A stretch of 64,000 nucleotides of DNA from Prosthecomicrobium sp. N25 (GTDB lineage: Bacteria; Pseudomonadota; Alphaproteobacteria; Rhizobiales; Ancalomicrobiaceae), in contig NZ_JBBCAT010000005.1 of NCBI RefSeq assembly GCF_037203705.1, forward strand, positions 124,001 through 188,000. Direction: 5' to 3'. The notes beneath the pieces were generated by a model. It made no database searches. It had not been told where the DNA came from and saw only the letters and a list, made by a program, of their open reading frames with translations. Of this stretch, positions 28,846 through 38,247 are shown one piece after another. Each line of letters begins with the position of its first letter. Within the stretch, counting starts at the first letter, position 1. The position numbers and the translations under genes were made by a program.

Positions 28846-30285
28846 TCAGCTCCGCAGGAATTCGGGGGTCATGAACAGGGTGGCGAGGCCGCGCCGGGTA
28901 TCGGGCCAGAGGGTCACGGCCTGCAGCGAGGCGGCCGAGAGGGACCCGGGGTAGAGCTGGGCGGCGAGATCCTTCGGGGCCGGGCCGGCGTAGCCCGACT
29001 GGACCATGCCGGCGACCATGTAGGCGGCGTCCTCGCGGACCCGGACGGCGTCCGGGTTGATCCACGCGAAGCTCTCGTCCGGATAGCCGTCCGGGGTCAG
29101 GCACTGCCACGGGGCGTGGTTGAGAGTGGAGAGGGCCCAGTTGACGGCGTTCTCGTTGGTGGTGTCGACGGCCTTGCCGGACGCCCTGAGCTGGGCGACC
29201 ATCGACAGGTAGGGCGTGCGGATGCGCGAAAGCGGCGCCGACCAGGCCTCCGGCATGAGCACCAGGGCCCGGGCCATCGCCTTGAGGTCGCCGCCGGACC
29301 TGGTAAAGGCGTCGACGAGCGTCTTCACCATGGCGGCCGTCGGCGCGTCGGTGACGAAGTGGACCAGCATGCGGAAAGCGAGGTGCTGGGCGGTGGCGGG
29401 ATGGGCGGCCAGCATGCGCAGGACGGCGAGGCCCTGCTGCTGGCCGGTGGCCGGCCAGCTCCGGCCGAGCACCGTGAAGGGGCCGGGCTCGTGGCCCTGG
29501 TCGCGGTAGACGAACTGGCCGACGACCGCCTGGGTGGCCCCGAGCCAGCCGTTGTCCGCCTCCCACTTGCTGACATAGGACCAGCCGGTCAGCACATTGG
29601 CGAAGTTGGTGACGTCCGCCTGCGTGTACGGGCCGCCGACGCCGAGGGTGTGGAGCTCGAGGGTCTCGCGGGCGAGGTTCTCGTTGTAGCCGAAGTGGGC
29701 GCCCTTTCCGATCGGCGAGTTCGGTCCGTAGGACTTCTGGTTGTCCAGGTAGGTGATCATGGCCGGGTGCTGGAACACCGCGAGCAGCATGTCGGAGAAC
29801 TTGCCGAGCACGGTCTTGCGGATGACGTCCCGCTCCCATTGGCCGATGGTGGCCCGGACCACGTCGTTCTTGCCGCGGTTCATCGAAAAGTGGTTCGACC
29901 AGAACAGGACGAGGCGCTCGACGAAGCCGATCTCGGGGGCGAGGTGCTTGGCGTAGCGGGCGCGCAGCTCCTGCTTGTTGAGGGTGTCGGCGCCGCTGAA
30001 CCCGGTCGTCCCGAGTGCGCAGGCCGCCGCGTAGGTCGGAAGGGCCGGGTCGGAGATCAGGGCGATGTTCGGCGTGTCCAGCTCGGCGAGGAGCGCGTCG
30101 CGGGCCGCGTTGGCGCTGGCGGCGAGGCGGGCGGCCGTGCCGCCGGGCTTGGCGCCGAGGCCGAAGCGCTGCAGCGCGATGCGCGCCTTCATCTGCGGCG
30201 TCAGGACCGGGGCGGCGGTGGTCGTGGTCGCCCCCGCGGTGCCGGCCTTCTTGCGCCGCGTCTCGTCTTGCATGGCGTCGAGCAT
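28846..30285 (-). CDS. DUF1800-family protein, partner of DUF1501
   Basis: The 479-residue protein has the DUF1800 signatures ALQRFGLGAKPG, RLVLFWSNHFS, NQKSYGPNSPIGKG, NENLARETLELHTLGV, DVTNFANVLTGWSY, HLAFRMLVHFVTDAP and FMTPEFLRS at the end. The start MLDAMQDETRRKKAG (30285) is preferred over an ATG 126 bp upstream, whose extension lies in the divergent promoter region. No clear signal peptide or lipobox is seen, although many family members are exported. The stop is two bases before the DUF1501 start, so they are one transcription unit. Molecular function is unknown. Confidence 0.85.
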   Translation of the reverse strand: MLDAMQDETRRKKAGTAGATTTTAAPVLTPQMKARIALQRFGLGAKPGGTAARLAASANAARDALLAELDTPNIALISDPALPTYAAACALGTTGFSGADTLNKQELRARYAKHLAPEIGFVERLVLFWSNHFSMNRGKNDVVRATIGQWERDVIRKTVLGKFSDMLLAVFQHPAMITYLDNQKSYGPNSPIGKGAHFGYNENLARETLELHTLGVGGPYTQADVTNFANVLTGWSYVSKWEADNGWLGATQAVVGQFVYRDQGHEPGPFTVLGRSWPATGQQQGLAVLRMLAAHPATAQHLAFRMLVHFVTDAPTAAMVKTLVDAFTRSGGDLKAMARALVLMPEAWSAPLSRIRTPYLSMVAQLRASGKAVDTTNENAVNWALSTLNHAPWQCLTPDGYPDESFAWINPDAVRVREDAAYMVAGMVQSGYAGPAPKDLAAQLYPGSLSAASLQAVTLWPDTRRGLATLFMTPEFLRS

Positions 30286-30523
30286 GGTCCGCCTCCGGGT
30301 CGATCGCGGAGGGGACGTTCGGCCGCCGTCTCCTAACGGGTCCTGAATCCGATCGGTGAATGACGCTTCGTCAGCAACCAAGATTACCCAAAGGCAAAGC
30401 GGCTCCGGCACAGTTTAACGGAGGGCGCGCCCGCCCCGCGCGGCGGGCGTCACCCATGCGGCTGCGGGGCTGGCCGGGGGCGACGGGGATCGGCATAGTT
30501 GCATCCCCTCGTCGTCCCCCGGA
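30286..30523. promoter_or_regulatory. Divergent promoter region, DUF1800 (-) and MFS exporter (+)
   Basis: This 238-bp region separates two divergently oriented units. A lower-GC stretch (caaccaagattacccaaaggc, 30374-30394) lies near its middle and probably holds promoter elements; no single hexamer pair is convincing. Confidence 0.4.
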
Positions 30524-31753
30524 ATGGATCCCGCCCCCGTGAGTGTCTCCTCCTCGTCCGATGCCGCCCCGGCCGGGCCTGCCCAGACCGGTGCGGTGGC
30601 CGGGATCCTGGTCGCGGTCAGCCTCGGGCACTTCATCAACGACACCATCCAGTCGCTCGTGCCGGCGATCTACCCGATCCTCAAGGACGGGTTCCGGCTC
30701 GACTTCGGGCAGATCGGCATCATCACGCTGGTCTGGCAGCTGACCGCCTCGATCTTCCAGCCGCTGGTCGGCATCGCGACCGACCGGCGGCCGCAGTCCT
30801 ACAGCCTCGTCGCCGCCATGGCGCTGACCTCGGTCGGCGTTCTGATGCTGGCGCGGGCGGGGAGCTACGGAGCGATCCTGGCGGCGGTCGCGCTGGTCGG
30901 GCTCGGCTCGGCGGTGTTCCATCCGGAATCGGCGCGGGTCGCCCGGCTCGCCTCGGGCGGGCGGCACGGCTTCGCCCAGTCGATCTTCCAGGTCGGCGGT
31001 AATGCCGGCTCCGCTGTCGGGCCGCTGCTCGCGGCCTTCATCGTGCTCCCCTACGGCCAGGGCGCGATCGGGTGGTTCGCGGCCTTGTCGATGGCCGGGC
31101 TCGTGCTGCTGGCCGGGGTGGGACGCTGGTACGCGGCCCACCGGCGCAAGCCCGCCGCCGCGGCGGCGCCCCGGGCGAGCGGGGTCGACCCCCGGCAGGT
31201 GACGATCGCCATCGCGGTCCTGTGCCTGCTCGTCTTCTCGAAGTACTTCACCTACGCGGCGATCTCGAACTACTTCACCTTCTACCTCATCGAGCGCTTC
31301 GGGCTGTCGGTCGGCGAGGCGCAGGTGCGGCTGTTCCTGTTCCTGGCCGCCACCGCCGTGGGCACGCTCGTGGGCGGACCGATCGGCGACCGGATCGGGC
31401 GGCGGACCGTGATCTGGTTCTCGATCCTCGGCGTCCTGCCCTTCACGATCGGGCTGCCCTACATGGGGCCGGTCGGCGCGGTCGTCTGCGCACTCGCGAC
31501 CGGGGTGATCCTGGCCTCGGCCTTCCCGGCGATCGTGGTCTACGCGCAGGAGCTCCTGCCGGGGCGGGTCGGGATGGTCAACGGGCTCTTCTTCGGCCTC
31601 GCCTTCGGGATGGGCGGCCTCGGCGGCGCGCTCCTCGGAGAAATGGCGGACGTCACCGGCCTGACCGTCATGTTCCAGGCGGCGGGATTCCTGCCGGCGA
31701 TCGGGCTCCTCGCCTGGTTCCTGCCGGACCTCAAGGGCGCGCGCCGGAGCTAG
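30524..31753 (+). CDS. fsr: Fsr-type MFS efflux transporter (fosmidomycin resistance family)
   Basis: A 409-residue major facilitator protein with about 12 hydrophobic helices. The N-terminus LGHFINDTIQSLVPAIYPILKDGFRLDFGQIGIITLVWQLTASIFQPLVG is the hallmark of the Fsr (fosmidomycin resistance) subfamily of drug:H+ antiporters. Other landmarks are GLGSAVFHPESARVA, FQVGGNAGSAVGPLLAAF and GGPIGDRIGRRTVIW, the MFS loop between helices. The physiological substrate is unknown. A GTG at 30539 is a possible alternative start. The stop codon overlaps that of the convergent thioesterase gene by four bases. Confidence 0.87.
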   Translation: MDPAPVSVSSSSDAAPAGPAQTGAVAGILVAVSLGHFINDTIQSLVPAIYPILKDGFRLDFGQIGIITLVWQLTASIFQPLVGIATDRRPQSYSLVAAMALTSVGVLMLARAGSYGAILAAVALVGLGSAVFHPESARVARLASGGRHGFAQSIFQVGGNAGSAVGPLLAAFIVLPYGQGAIGWFAALSMAGLVLLAGVGRWYAAHRRKPAAAAAPRASGVDPRQVTIAIAVLCLLVFSKYFTYAAISNYFTFYLIERFGLSVGEAQVRLFLFLAATAVGTLVGGPIGDRIGRRTVIWFSILGVLPFTIGLPYMGPVGAVVCALATGVILASAFPAIVVYAQELLPGRVGMVNGLFFGLAFGMGGLGGALLGEMADVTGLTVMFQAAGFLPAIGLLAWFLPDLKGARRS

Positions 31754-32238
31754 CCGCGCCGCGGGATGCCGATGGCGCGGCCGGCCCGCTCGGGCCGGGG
31801 CAGGGCGTCGGCGGCGCGCTTCATCGCCTCGAAGCCGGCGCGGATCTCGAGCGGCCACGGGGCGGTGCGCCGGGCCGTCATGTCGACGTGCAAGTACATC
31901 TGCTCGCTCGTCGCCGAGACCCAGCCCTCCTCGGCATGCAGGAGCTCGGAGAAGACGTGCAGGCGCTTGTCGTCGACGTCGAGGACGCGCAGCCGGACCC
32001 GGACCGGCGTCTCCAGGAAGATCTCGCGCAGGTAGCAGACGTGGATCTCCGCCGTCATGTAGCTCATGGCGCGGGTCTTCACATAGTCCGGGCCGAGGCC
32101 CAGGTGCTCGAAGACGGCGTCGGCGGCGCGGTCGAAGAAGACGTTGTAGTAGGCCATGTTGAGGTGGCCGTTGTAGTCGATCCAGGCCGGTTCCACGGCC
32201 ATGATCGGCGACAGGGGGAGGGTCAGGTCGGCGTCCAT
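31750..32238 (-). CDS. Hotdog-fold thioesterase (4HBT/YbgC-like)
   Basis: The 162-residue protein has the hotdog thioesterase pattern: EPAWIDYNGHLNMAYYNVFFDRAADAVFEHLG near residues 16-47 with the active-site aspartate in DYNGHLN, HVCYLREIFLETPVRVRLRVLDVDDKRLHVF and TSEQMYLHVDM. Such enzymes hydrolyse acyl-CoA thioesters; the substrate is not evident. The start at 32238 (MDADLTLPLSPIMAV) fits the domain; the much longer frame upstream runs into the divergent flavoprotein gene and is spurious. The gene is divergent from the flavoprotein gene and convergent with fsr. Confidence 0.85.
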   Translation of the reverse strand: MDADLTLPLSPIMAVEPAWIDYNGHLNMAYYNVFFDRAADAVFEHLGLGPDYVKTRAMSYMTAEIHVCYLREIFLETPVRVRLRVLDVDDKRLHVFSELLHAEEGWVSATSEQMYLHVDMTARRTAPWPLEIRAGFEAMKRAADALPRPERAGRAIGIPRRG

Positions 32239-32374
32239 TCTGGGTCCCGCAATCCTTGCATAGCCCGAAGAGCCTAACCCTCCGGGACGCCTGTCGTCAT
32301 CCGGTCCCTTCTGGTAGCGTCCGCCGGCCTCGACGATCGGCACCGTCGCGGCGCGCGGCGGGGAGGAGACAACC

Positions 32375-33790
32375 ATGGACAAGCCCGGTTTCATGACGGC
32401 GCGGCCGGATCCGGCGACGGTCGAGACGGCGGTCGGCATCCTGAAGCAGCGCTTCGGCGAGCGGCTGTCGACCTCGCAGGCGCTGCGCGAGCAGCACGCG
32501 CACACCACGACCTGGATCCCCGTCGAGGCGCCCGACGCGGTGGTGTTCGCGGAGAGCGAGGCGGAGGTGCAGGAGATCGTGCAGGTCGCCGCCGCGCACC
32601 GGATTCCGATCGTACCCTTCGGGACCGGTTCGTCGCTCGAGGGGCACCTCAACGCGACCTTCGGCGGCATTTCGATCGACCTGTCGCGGATGAACCGCAT
32701 CCTGGCCATCCATGCGGAGGATCTCGACGCGGTGGTGCAGCCGGGCGTCACCCGCAAGCTCCTCAACGAGACCCTGCGCGACACCGGCCTCTTCTTCCCC
32801 ATCGACCCGGGCGCGGACGCCTCGCTCGGCGGCATGGCGGCGACGCGCGCCTCGGGCACCAACGCGGTGCGGTACGGCACCATGAAGGACAACGTGCTGG
32901 CGCTCAGGGCCGTGACGGCGGACGGGTCGGTGGTGAAGACCTCCCAGCGGGCGCGCAAGTCGTCGGCCGGCTACGACCTGACGCGGCTCTTCGTCGGCTC
33001 GGAGGGCACGCTCGGCATCATCACGGAGCTGACCGTCAAGCTGCAGGGCATCCCCGAGGCGATCTCGGCCGGCTCCTGCCCGTTCCCTTCCGTAAAGGCG
33101 GCGGCGGACGCCGTCATCCTGACCATCCAGGCGGGGATCCCGGTGGCCCGCATCGAGCTCCTGGACGAGCTCCAGGTGCGCGCCGTCAACACCTACTCCA
33201 AGCTCGGCCTGCCGGAGACGCCGCTTCTGCTTCTCGAATTCCACGGCACCGACGCCTGGGTGGCGGAGCAGTCGGAGCGCTTCGGCGAGATCGCGGCGGA
33301 GTTCGGCGGCGGCCCCTTCACGTGGGTGACCAAGCCGGAGGAGCGTTCGAAGCTCTGGCAGGCGCGGCACGACGTCTACTGGGCGAGCCTCGCCTTGCGG
33401 CCGGGCGCCAAGGGCGTGTCGACGGACGTCTGCGTGCCGATCTCGCGGCTCGCCGAGTGCATCGACGAGACGAAGCACGACATCGAGGCGACCGGCCTGC
33501 TGGCCCCGATCGTCGGGCACGTGGGCGACGGCAACTTCCATGTCCTGCCGCTCGTCGACGTGGAGAACGCCGCGGAGGTCGCGGTCGCCAAGGCCTTCAT
33601 CGAGCGCATGGTCGAGCGCGCGATCGCGATGGAGGGCACCTGCACGGGCGAGCACGGGGTCGGGTCGGGCAAGATGAAGTACATGCTGGCCGAGCACGGG
33701 GCGCCGGCGCTGGCGGTCATGCGCAGCCTCAAGGGGGCGCTCGATCCGCTCGGCATCATGAACCCCGGCAAGATCGTCGACCCCGCGTGA
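32375..33790 (+). CDS. FAD-binding D-lactate dehydrogenase-like oxidoreductase
   Basis: The 471-residue enzyme belongs to the PCMH/VAO flavoprotein family (FAD-linked oxidase with D-LDH C-terminus). FAD-domain marks are VFAESEAEVQEIVQVAAAHRIPIVPFGTGSSLEGH, VVQPGVTRKLLNETLRDTGLFFPIDPGADASLGGMAATRASGTNAVRYGTM and RLFVGSEGTLGIITELT. The C-terminal domain has GHVGDGNFHVLPLVD and GEHGVGSGKMKYM, typical of D-lactate dehydrogenase (cytochrome) and glycolate oxidase GlcD relatives. There is no GlcE/GlcF nearby, so a D-lactate or D-2-hydroxyacid dehydrogenase is the more likely role. Start supported by ggggaggaga before the ATG. Confidence 0.88.
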   Translation: MDKPGFMTARPDPATVETAVGILKQRFGERLSTSQALREQHAHTTTWIPVEAPDAVVFAESEAEVQEIVQVAAAHRIPIVPFGTGSSLEGHLNATFGGISIDLSRMNRILAIHAEDLDAVVQPGVTRKLLNETLRDTGLFFPIDPGADASLGGMAATRASGTNAVRYGTMKDNVLALRAVTADGSVVKTSQRARKSSAGYDLTRLFVGSEGTLGIITELTVKLQGIPEAISAGSCPFPSVKAAADAVILTIQAGIPVARIELLDELQVRAVNTYSKLGLPETPLLLLEFHGTDAWVAEQSERFGEIAAEFGGGPFTWVTKPEERSKLWQARHDVYWASLALRPGAKGVSTDVCVPISRLAECIDETKHDIEATGLLAPIVGHVGDGNFHVLPLVDVENAAEVAVAKAFIERMVERAIAMEGTCTGEHGVGSGKMKYMLAEHGAPALAVMRSLKGALDPLGIMNPGKIVDPA

Positions 33791-33948
33791 CGCCGGGACA
33801 AGGCCGCGCCGGCGTCACAGGATCGCCGGATCAAGGCCTTAGAGGTGGCACTCCGCAATTCGGCTTCGCACGATCCGTCCGCATGGACTAGATTGGGCGG
33901 GTGGCGGCCGGGTCGGACGGCCGCCGGCGCGGAGCGGGGAGGAGGCGC

Positions 33949-36900
33949 TTGAACTCGCTCTACATCGGCATCGGGCTCGCCATCATCGCGGCGCTGGTGG
34001 CCGCGCTGGTCGGTCCGCTGTTCGTGGACTGGACGGCCTATCGCGCCGCTTTCGAGCGCGAGGGGGGCCGCATTCTCGGCGCGCGCGTGACCGTGCTGGG
34101 GGACGTGGAAGCGCGCCTGCTGCCGAGCCCGCGGGTGGTGCTCGGCGACGTGGTCGTCGGCAATCCGGAACGGCCCGGGGCCACGGTCGCCCGATTCGAG
34201 ATGCAGCTCGAGCTGACGCCGCTCCTCAAGGGCGAGATGCGCATCGCCGACCTGCGGCTCGAGCGGCCGCTCGCGCGGGTGTCGATCGGGCGGACGGGCT
34301 CCCTCGTGCTCGCCGCCGGAGGGCCGGGCGTCGACGGGGTCGACCGCCGCGACCTGTCCCAGGCCGCCCTTGAGGCGGCCGAGATCGTCGACGGCCGGAT
34401 CGAGTTCGAGGACGAGCGCAACGGCCAGCGCCTTTCGGTGGAGCGCGTCAATGCGACACTGTCGGCGGGGGCCCTGACCGGACCGCTCAAGGCCGAGGGC
34501 GGCGCCGAGTCGGACGGGCAGGCCTATTCGTTCCGGATCGCGACCGGCCGGGCCGCTCCGGACGGGACCTTCGCGCTCAAGGTCCAGGTGTCACCGGCCG
34601 CGCAGCCGCTCGTGTTCACGGTCGATTCGACCGTCAACCTGGGGCAGGGCGCGACCCCGCCGCGCGCCTCCGGGCAGGCGAGCCTGGTCAGGGCCGGGGA
34701 CGTGGAGGGCAAGCGCGACCGCGGCGACACCGGGCCGATGCCCTGGCGGGCGGACACGAAGTTCACCCTCGATCCGGCGCGCCTGAAGCTCGAGACCCTG
34801 GCCTTCACGTTCGGCTCCGAAGACCGCTCCTATTCGATCGGCGGCACGGCGAGCATCGACTTCGGGGTGAAGCCCTCCTTCGACGCGACGCTCGCCGCCA
34901 AGCAGGTGGACCTCGACCGGGCGCTGGCCGGCAAGGTCGGCGAGGCCGCGGACCTGCAGGCGGCGATCGCGCGCTTCGCGGGCGTCCTCGGCGTGCTGCC
35001 GACGCCGGAGATGCCGGGGCGGGTCGCGGTCGACCTGCCGGGCGTGGTGCTCGGGGGCGGGGTCCTGCAGGAGCTGCGCCTGGTGGCGCGGCCGCGGCCG
35101 GGCGGCTTCACGATCGAGGAATTCTCCGCCCGCCTGCCGGGCCGTACCGCCATGACGGCCTCCGGCCGGCTGACGATCGACCAGGCGCAGCCGGCCTTCG
35201 AGGGCCGGCTCTACGTCACCTCCGAGCAGCCGAACAGCTTCGCGACCTGGTTCCGCCAGGGCTCCAGCCTGCCGCGGCTGGATCCGCTCAGCGTCGACGC
35301 GCTGGTGACCGCCGGGCCGGCCGGCTTCCGGGCCGACCAGATCGTCGCCCGCCTCGGGGCGGCGCAGGCGCGCGGCTGGATCCAGATCGCGGGCGGCGAG
35401 GCCGGGCGCGGCCCGCGGCTCGAGACGGGGCTGACAGCCGACCGCCTCGACCTCGACCAGATCAAGGCCCTGAGCGTGCTGCTCTGGGGCCGCGAGGGAG
35501 CCGACGCGCCCGCGGAGGCGCGGGTCGACATCGACGCCGGCCAGGTGGTGGTCGGCGGCGTGACCCTGCGCGGCGTGGCGGCGCGGGTCGCCATCGAGGG
35601 CGAAGGGCTGGTCGTCGACCGCTTCTCGGTCAAGGACGCCGCCGGGGCGTCGATCGAGGTGGCCGGTCGCATCGACCGGGCGCTGACCCGGCCGGACGGC
35701 AGCCTGGAGGCGAAGATCGCCGCGGATCGGCTGGACGGCCTCCTCACCCTGGCGCGGCTCGTCCTCCCCGAGGGCGGGGCCTTCGACCGGCTCGCCGCGG
35801 CGGCCCCGAACCTCGCGCCGCTCGCGCTGACCGCCCGCCTGACGGGGCAGGCCGGTGCGGACCGGAGCGCCGTCCGCCTCGTCCTCGAAGGGCCGGTCGC
35901 CGCCAGCCGCCTGACCGTCGACGGCCGCTTCGACGGCAGCCCGGCGGACTGGCGTCGCGGGCGGGTCGACGTCGCGGCGCGGCTCGAGGGGCCGGACGGC
36001 GGCGGCGTGCTGCGCCAGCTCGGCCTCGGCGCCACGCCCACCAAGGGGCAGGCGGGGGCGGTCGCGCTCACGGCCGCGGGCGTGCCGGCCGACGGCCTGG
36101 ACACGCGTCTCTCGACCGCCGTCGCGGGCGCGGTCCTGGAGGCCTCGGGCAAGGTCGCGCTCGACGACTCCGGCCGGGTGACGACCTCCGGCGAGGCGAG
36201 CCTCAAGGCGGCCGACATCGCCCCGCTGGCGCTCGCGCTCGATCGTCCGCTCAGCCTCACCGGCGAGCGGGTGCCGGCGGACCTCAAGGCCGCCTTCGCG
36301 GGCAGCCTGCCGCGGATCGGGGTGAGCGCGGTCGAAGGCACCTTCGCGGGGGTGGGCCTGCGGGGGGACGGCACGGTCGACCTGGGGCAGAGCCCGCCTC
36401 TCGCCGAAGGGCGGTTGTCGCTCGGGGAGGTGCCGCTCGCGGGACTCATCGAGCTCGGGATCGGACCGGACGAACTCAGCGTGCCGCCGGAGCGCAACGC
36501 GGCCTGGCCGTCCCGGCCGGTCGCCGGCCCAGTGGTCGCGGGCGTCGCGGCGGATCTGGCGGTCACGGCGGAGCGGGTGCTCCTGACGGGGTTCCGGCCG
36601 ATCGAGAAGGCCCAGTTCCGGCTCAGGGCGCGGCCGGGCGAGACGGGGGTCGAGAGTTTCCGCGGCGCGGTCGCGGGCGGCACGGTGCAGGGGCAGTTGC
36701 GGTTCCGGCGCGCGTCCGGCGGCGACCTGGCGGTCTCGGGCGACATCAAGCTGGAGAAGACGTCGGTCGAGGAGTTCGTCTGGCGCCGGGACGGGCGCCC
36801 GGTGGCGACGGGAACGGCGGACCTCAGCGTCTCCTTCGACACGGGCGGGCGTTCGGTGGCGGCGCTGATGTCCAACCTTCAGGGCAGCGGGGCGCTGTCG

Positions 36901-38247
36901 GTGCGCGGCGGGGCGATCCGCTACGTGAACGCCGATGCGTTCAACGCCATCGTGGTGGCGGCGGACGGCGGGCTGGAGCTGAAGGAGGACCGGATCCGCT
37001 CGGTCTTCCAGAGTTATCTCGACGCCGGCACGCTGCCCTTCGACCGCATCGAGGCCGCCTTCCAGATGGGCGGCGGCGTCGCGCGGCTGCGCGAGGTGTC
37101 GGTGGAGAGCCCGCGGGCGCGGACCTCGGGGTCGGCGACCCTCGACCTCGGGCGCTGGACCATGGAGGCGGACTGGACCGTCAAGGTCGACGCCGGCAAG
37201 AACGCCGTCACGGGGGCGGAGCCGCAGGTGGGCGTGCTCCTGCGCGGGCCGATCGGAGACCCCGTCCGCAGCCTCGACGTCGCGCCCCTCAACGCCTTCC
37301 TGACGCTCAGGGCCTTCGAGCGCGAGGTGCAGCGCGTTGAGGCGCTGCAGCAGGACATCATGGAGCGCGAGCGCTTCGCCCGCGAGCTGAAGCGCTTGCG
37401 CGATCAGCAGGCCCGCAGGGAGCAGGAGGCGCGCGAGGCCGAGGCGGCGCGCCAGGCCGAGGAGGTGCGCAAGCGGGCCGAGGAGGAAGCCCGCCGGCAG
37501 GCGATCGAAGCCGCGCGCCGCAAGGCCGAGGACGACCAGCGCCGGCGCGCTGAAGAAGCCCGCCGCGTGGAGGAGGCCCGCCAGGCCGAGGAGTCCCGCA
37601 AGGCCGCGGAGGCGGCGCGGCTGGCCGAAGAAGCGCGCAAGGCGGAAGAAGCCCGGAAGGCCGAGGAGGCGCGAAGGGCCGCGGAGGCGGCGCGGCTGGC
37701 CGAGGAAGCGCGCAAGGCGGAAGAAGCGCGCAAAGCGGAGGAGGCCCGCAAGGCCGAGGAGACGCGCAGGGCAGCGGAAGCGGCGCGGCTGGCCGAGGAG
37801 GCCCGCAAGGCGGAAGAAGTCCGGAAGGCCGAGGAGGCGCGCAGGGCCGCGGAGGCGGCACGGCTGGCCGAGGAGGTCCGCAAGGCGGACGAAGCGCGCA
37901 AGGCCGAGGAGGCCCGCAAGGCGGAGGAAGCCCGGAAGGCCGAGGAGGCGCGCAGGGCCGCCGAGGCGGCGCGTCGGGCCGAGGACGCCAGGAAGGCCGA
38001 GGAGGCGCGGCGGCGCGAGGTGGAGGAGGTCTCGCGGCGGGCCGAAGAGGAACGCCGCAAGGTCCTTGGCCCCCTGCCGACCCTGCCGCAGGCGGAGACG
38101 ACCGAGGGAACGGCTCCCGCGCCGGTCAGGGCCGGGGAGGGCGCTGCCGTCCCGCCGCCGCTGCCGCCGCCCATCGTGATCCCGCCCGCGCCCGCCATCC
38201 TGCCCGGCGGCGGCCAGCGGCCGCTCAGCATCCTGCCGGGCGGGTGA
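33949..38247 (+). CDS. Giant AsmA-family protein with TolA-like charged helical tail
   Basis: The 1432-residue protein starts with an uncleaved membrane anchor, LNSLYIGIGLAIIAALVAALVGPLFVDW, then the AsmA domain (YRAAFEREGGRILGARVTVLGDVEARLLPSPRVVLGDVVVGNP) and a long beta-rich body ending in an AsmA-like C-terminal region (MSNLQGSGALSVRGGAIRYVNADAFNAIV). AsmA-family proteins are thought to bridge the envelope and move phospholipids to the outer membrane. Uniquely, residues from about 1137 to 1374 form an uninterrupted Lys/Glu/Ala/Arg helix made of near-identical KAEEAR/RAAEAAR units (37360-38070), like TolA's stalk, followed by a proline-rich end with two ILPGG copies. The TTG start has an ideal aggagg site seven bases upstream; the GTG at 33901 is less likely. 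Confidence 0.87.
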   Translation: MNSLYIGIGLAIIAALVAALVGPLFVDWTAYRAAFEREGGRILGARVTVLGDVEARLLPSPRVVLGDVVVGNPERPGATVARFEMQLELTPLLKGEMRIADLRLERPLARVSIGRTGSLVLAAGGPGVDGVDRRDLSQAALEAAEIVDGRIEFEDERNGQRLSVERVNATLSAGALTGPLKAEGGAESDGQAYSFRIATGRAAPDGTFALKVQVSPAAQPLVFTVDSTVNLGQGATPPRASGQASLVRAGDVEGKRDRGDTGPMPWRADTKFTLDPARLKLETLAFTFGSEDRSYSIGGTASIDFGVKPSFDATLAAKQVDLDRALAGKVGEAADLQAAIARFAGVLGVLPTPEMPGRVAVDLPGVVLGGGVLQELRLVARPRPGGFTIEEFSARLPGRTAMTASGRLTIDQAQPAFEGRLYVTSEQPNSFATWFRQGSSLPRLDPLSVDALVTAGPAGFRADQIVARLGAAQARGWIQIAGGEAGRGPRLETGLTADRLDLDQIKALSVLLWGREGADAPAEARVDIDAGQVVVGGVTLRGVAARVAIEGEGLVVDRFSVKDAAGASIEVAGRIDRALTRPDGSLEAKIAADRLDGLLTLARLVLPEGGAFDRLAAAAPNLAPLALTARLTGQAGADRSAVRLVLEGPVAASRLTVDGRFDGSPADWRRGRVDVAARLEGPDGGGVLRQLGLGATPTKGQAGAVALTAAGVPADGLDTRLSTAVAGAVLEASGKVALDDSGRVTTSGEASLKAADIAPLALALDRPLSLTGERVPADLKAAFAGSLPRIGVSAVEGTFAGVGLRGDGTVDLGQSPPLAEGRLSLGEVPLAGLIELGIGPDELSVPPERNAAWPSRPVAGPVVAGVAADLAVTAERVLLTGFRPIEKAQFRLRARPGETGVESFRGAVAGGTVQGQLRFRRASGGDLAVSGDIKLEKTSVEEFVWRRDGRPVATGTADLSVSFDTGGRSVAALMSNLQGSGALSVRGGAIRYVNADAFNAIVVAADGGLELKEDRIRSVFQSYLDAGTLPFDRIEAAFQMGGGVARLREVSVESPRARTSGSATLDLGRWTMEADWTVKVDAGKNAVTGAEPQVGVLLRGPIGDPVRSLDVAPLNAFLTLRAFEREVQRVEALQQDIMERERFARELKRLRDQQARREQEAREAEAARQAEEVRKRAEEEARRQAIEAARRKAEDDQRRRAEEARRVEEARQAEESRKAAEAARLAEEARKAEEARKAEEARRAAEAARLAEEARKAEEARKAEEARKAEETRRAAEAARLAEEARKAEEVRKAEEARRAAEAARLAEEVRKADEARKAEEARKAEEARKAEEARRAAEAARRAEDARKAEEARRREVEEVSRRAEEERRKVLGPLPTLPQAETTEGTAPAPVRAGEGAAVPPPLPPPIVIPPAPAILPGGGQRPLSILPGG
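37360..38070 (+). repeat. In-frame tandem repeats encoding the KAEEAR coiled-coil
   Basis: About 700 bp of near-identical 18-21-bp units (forms of aaggccgaggaggcgcgc) encode KAEEAR, RAAEAAR and LAEEAR hexa- and heptapeptides in the AsmA-family protein. The period is mostly 18 bp, with a compound unit of roughly 60-80 bp recurring. Such repeats are prone to length change by slippage. Confidence 0.85.

Noticed and set aside
37360-38070. Regular repeats considered as a CRISPR array
   Set aside because: Units are directly adjacent with no unique spacers and encode an in-frame coiled-coil.
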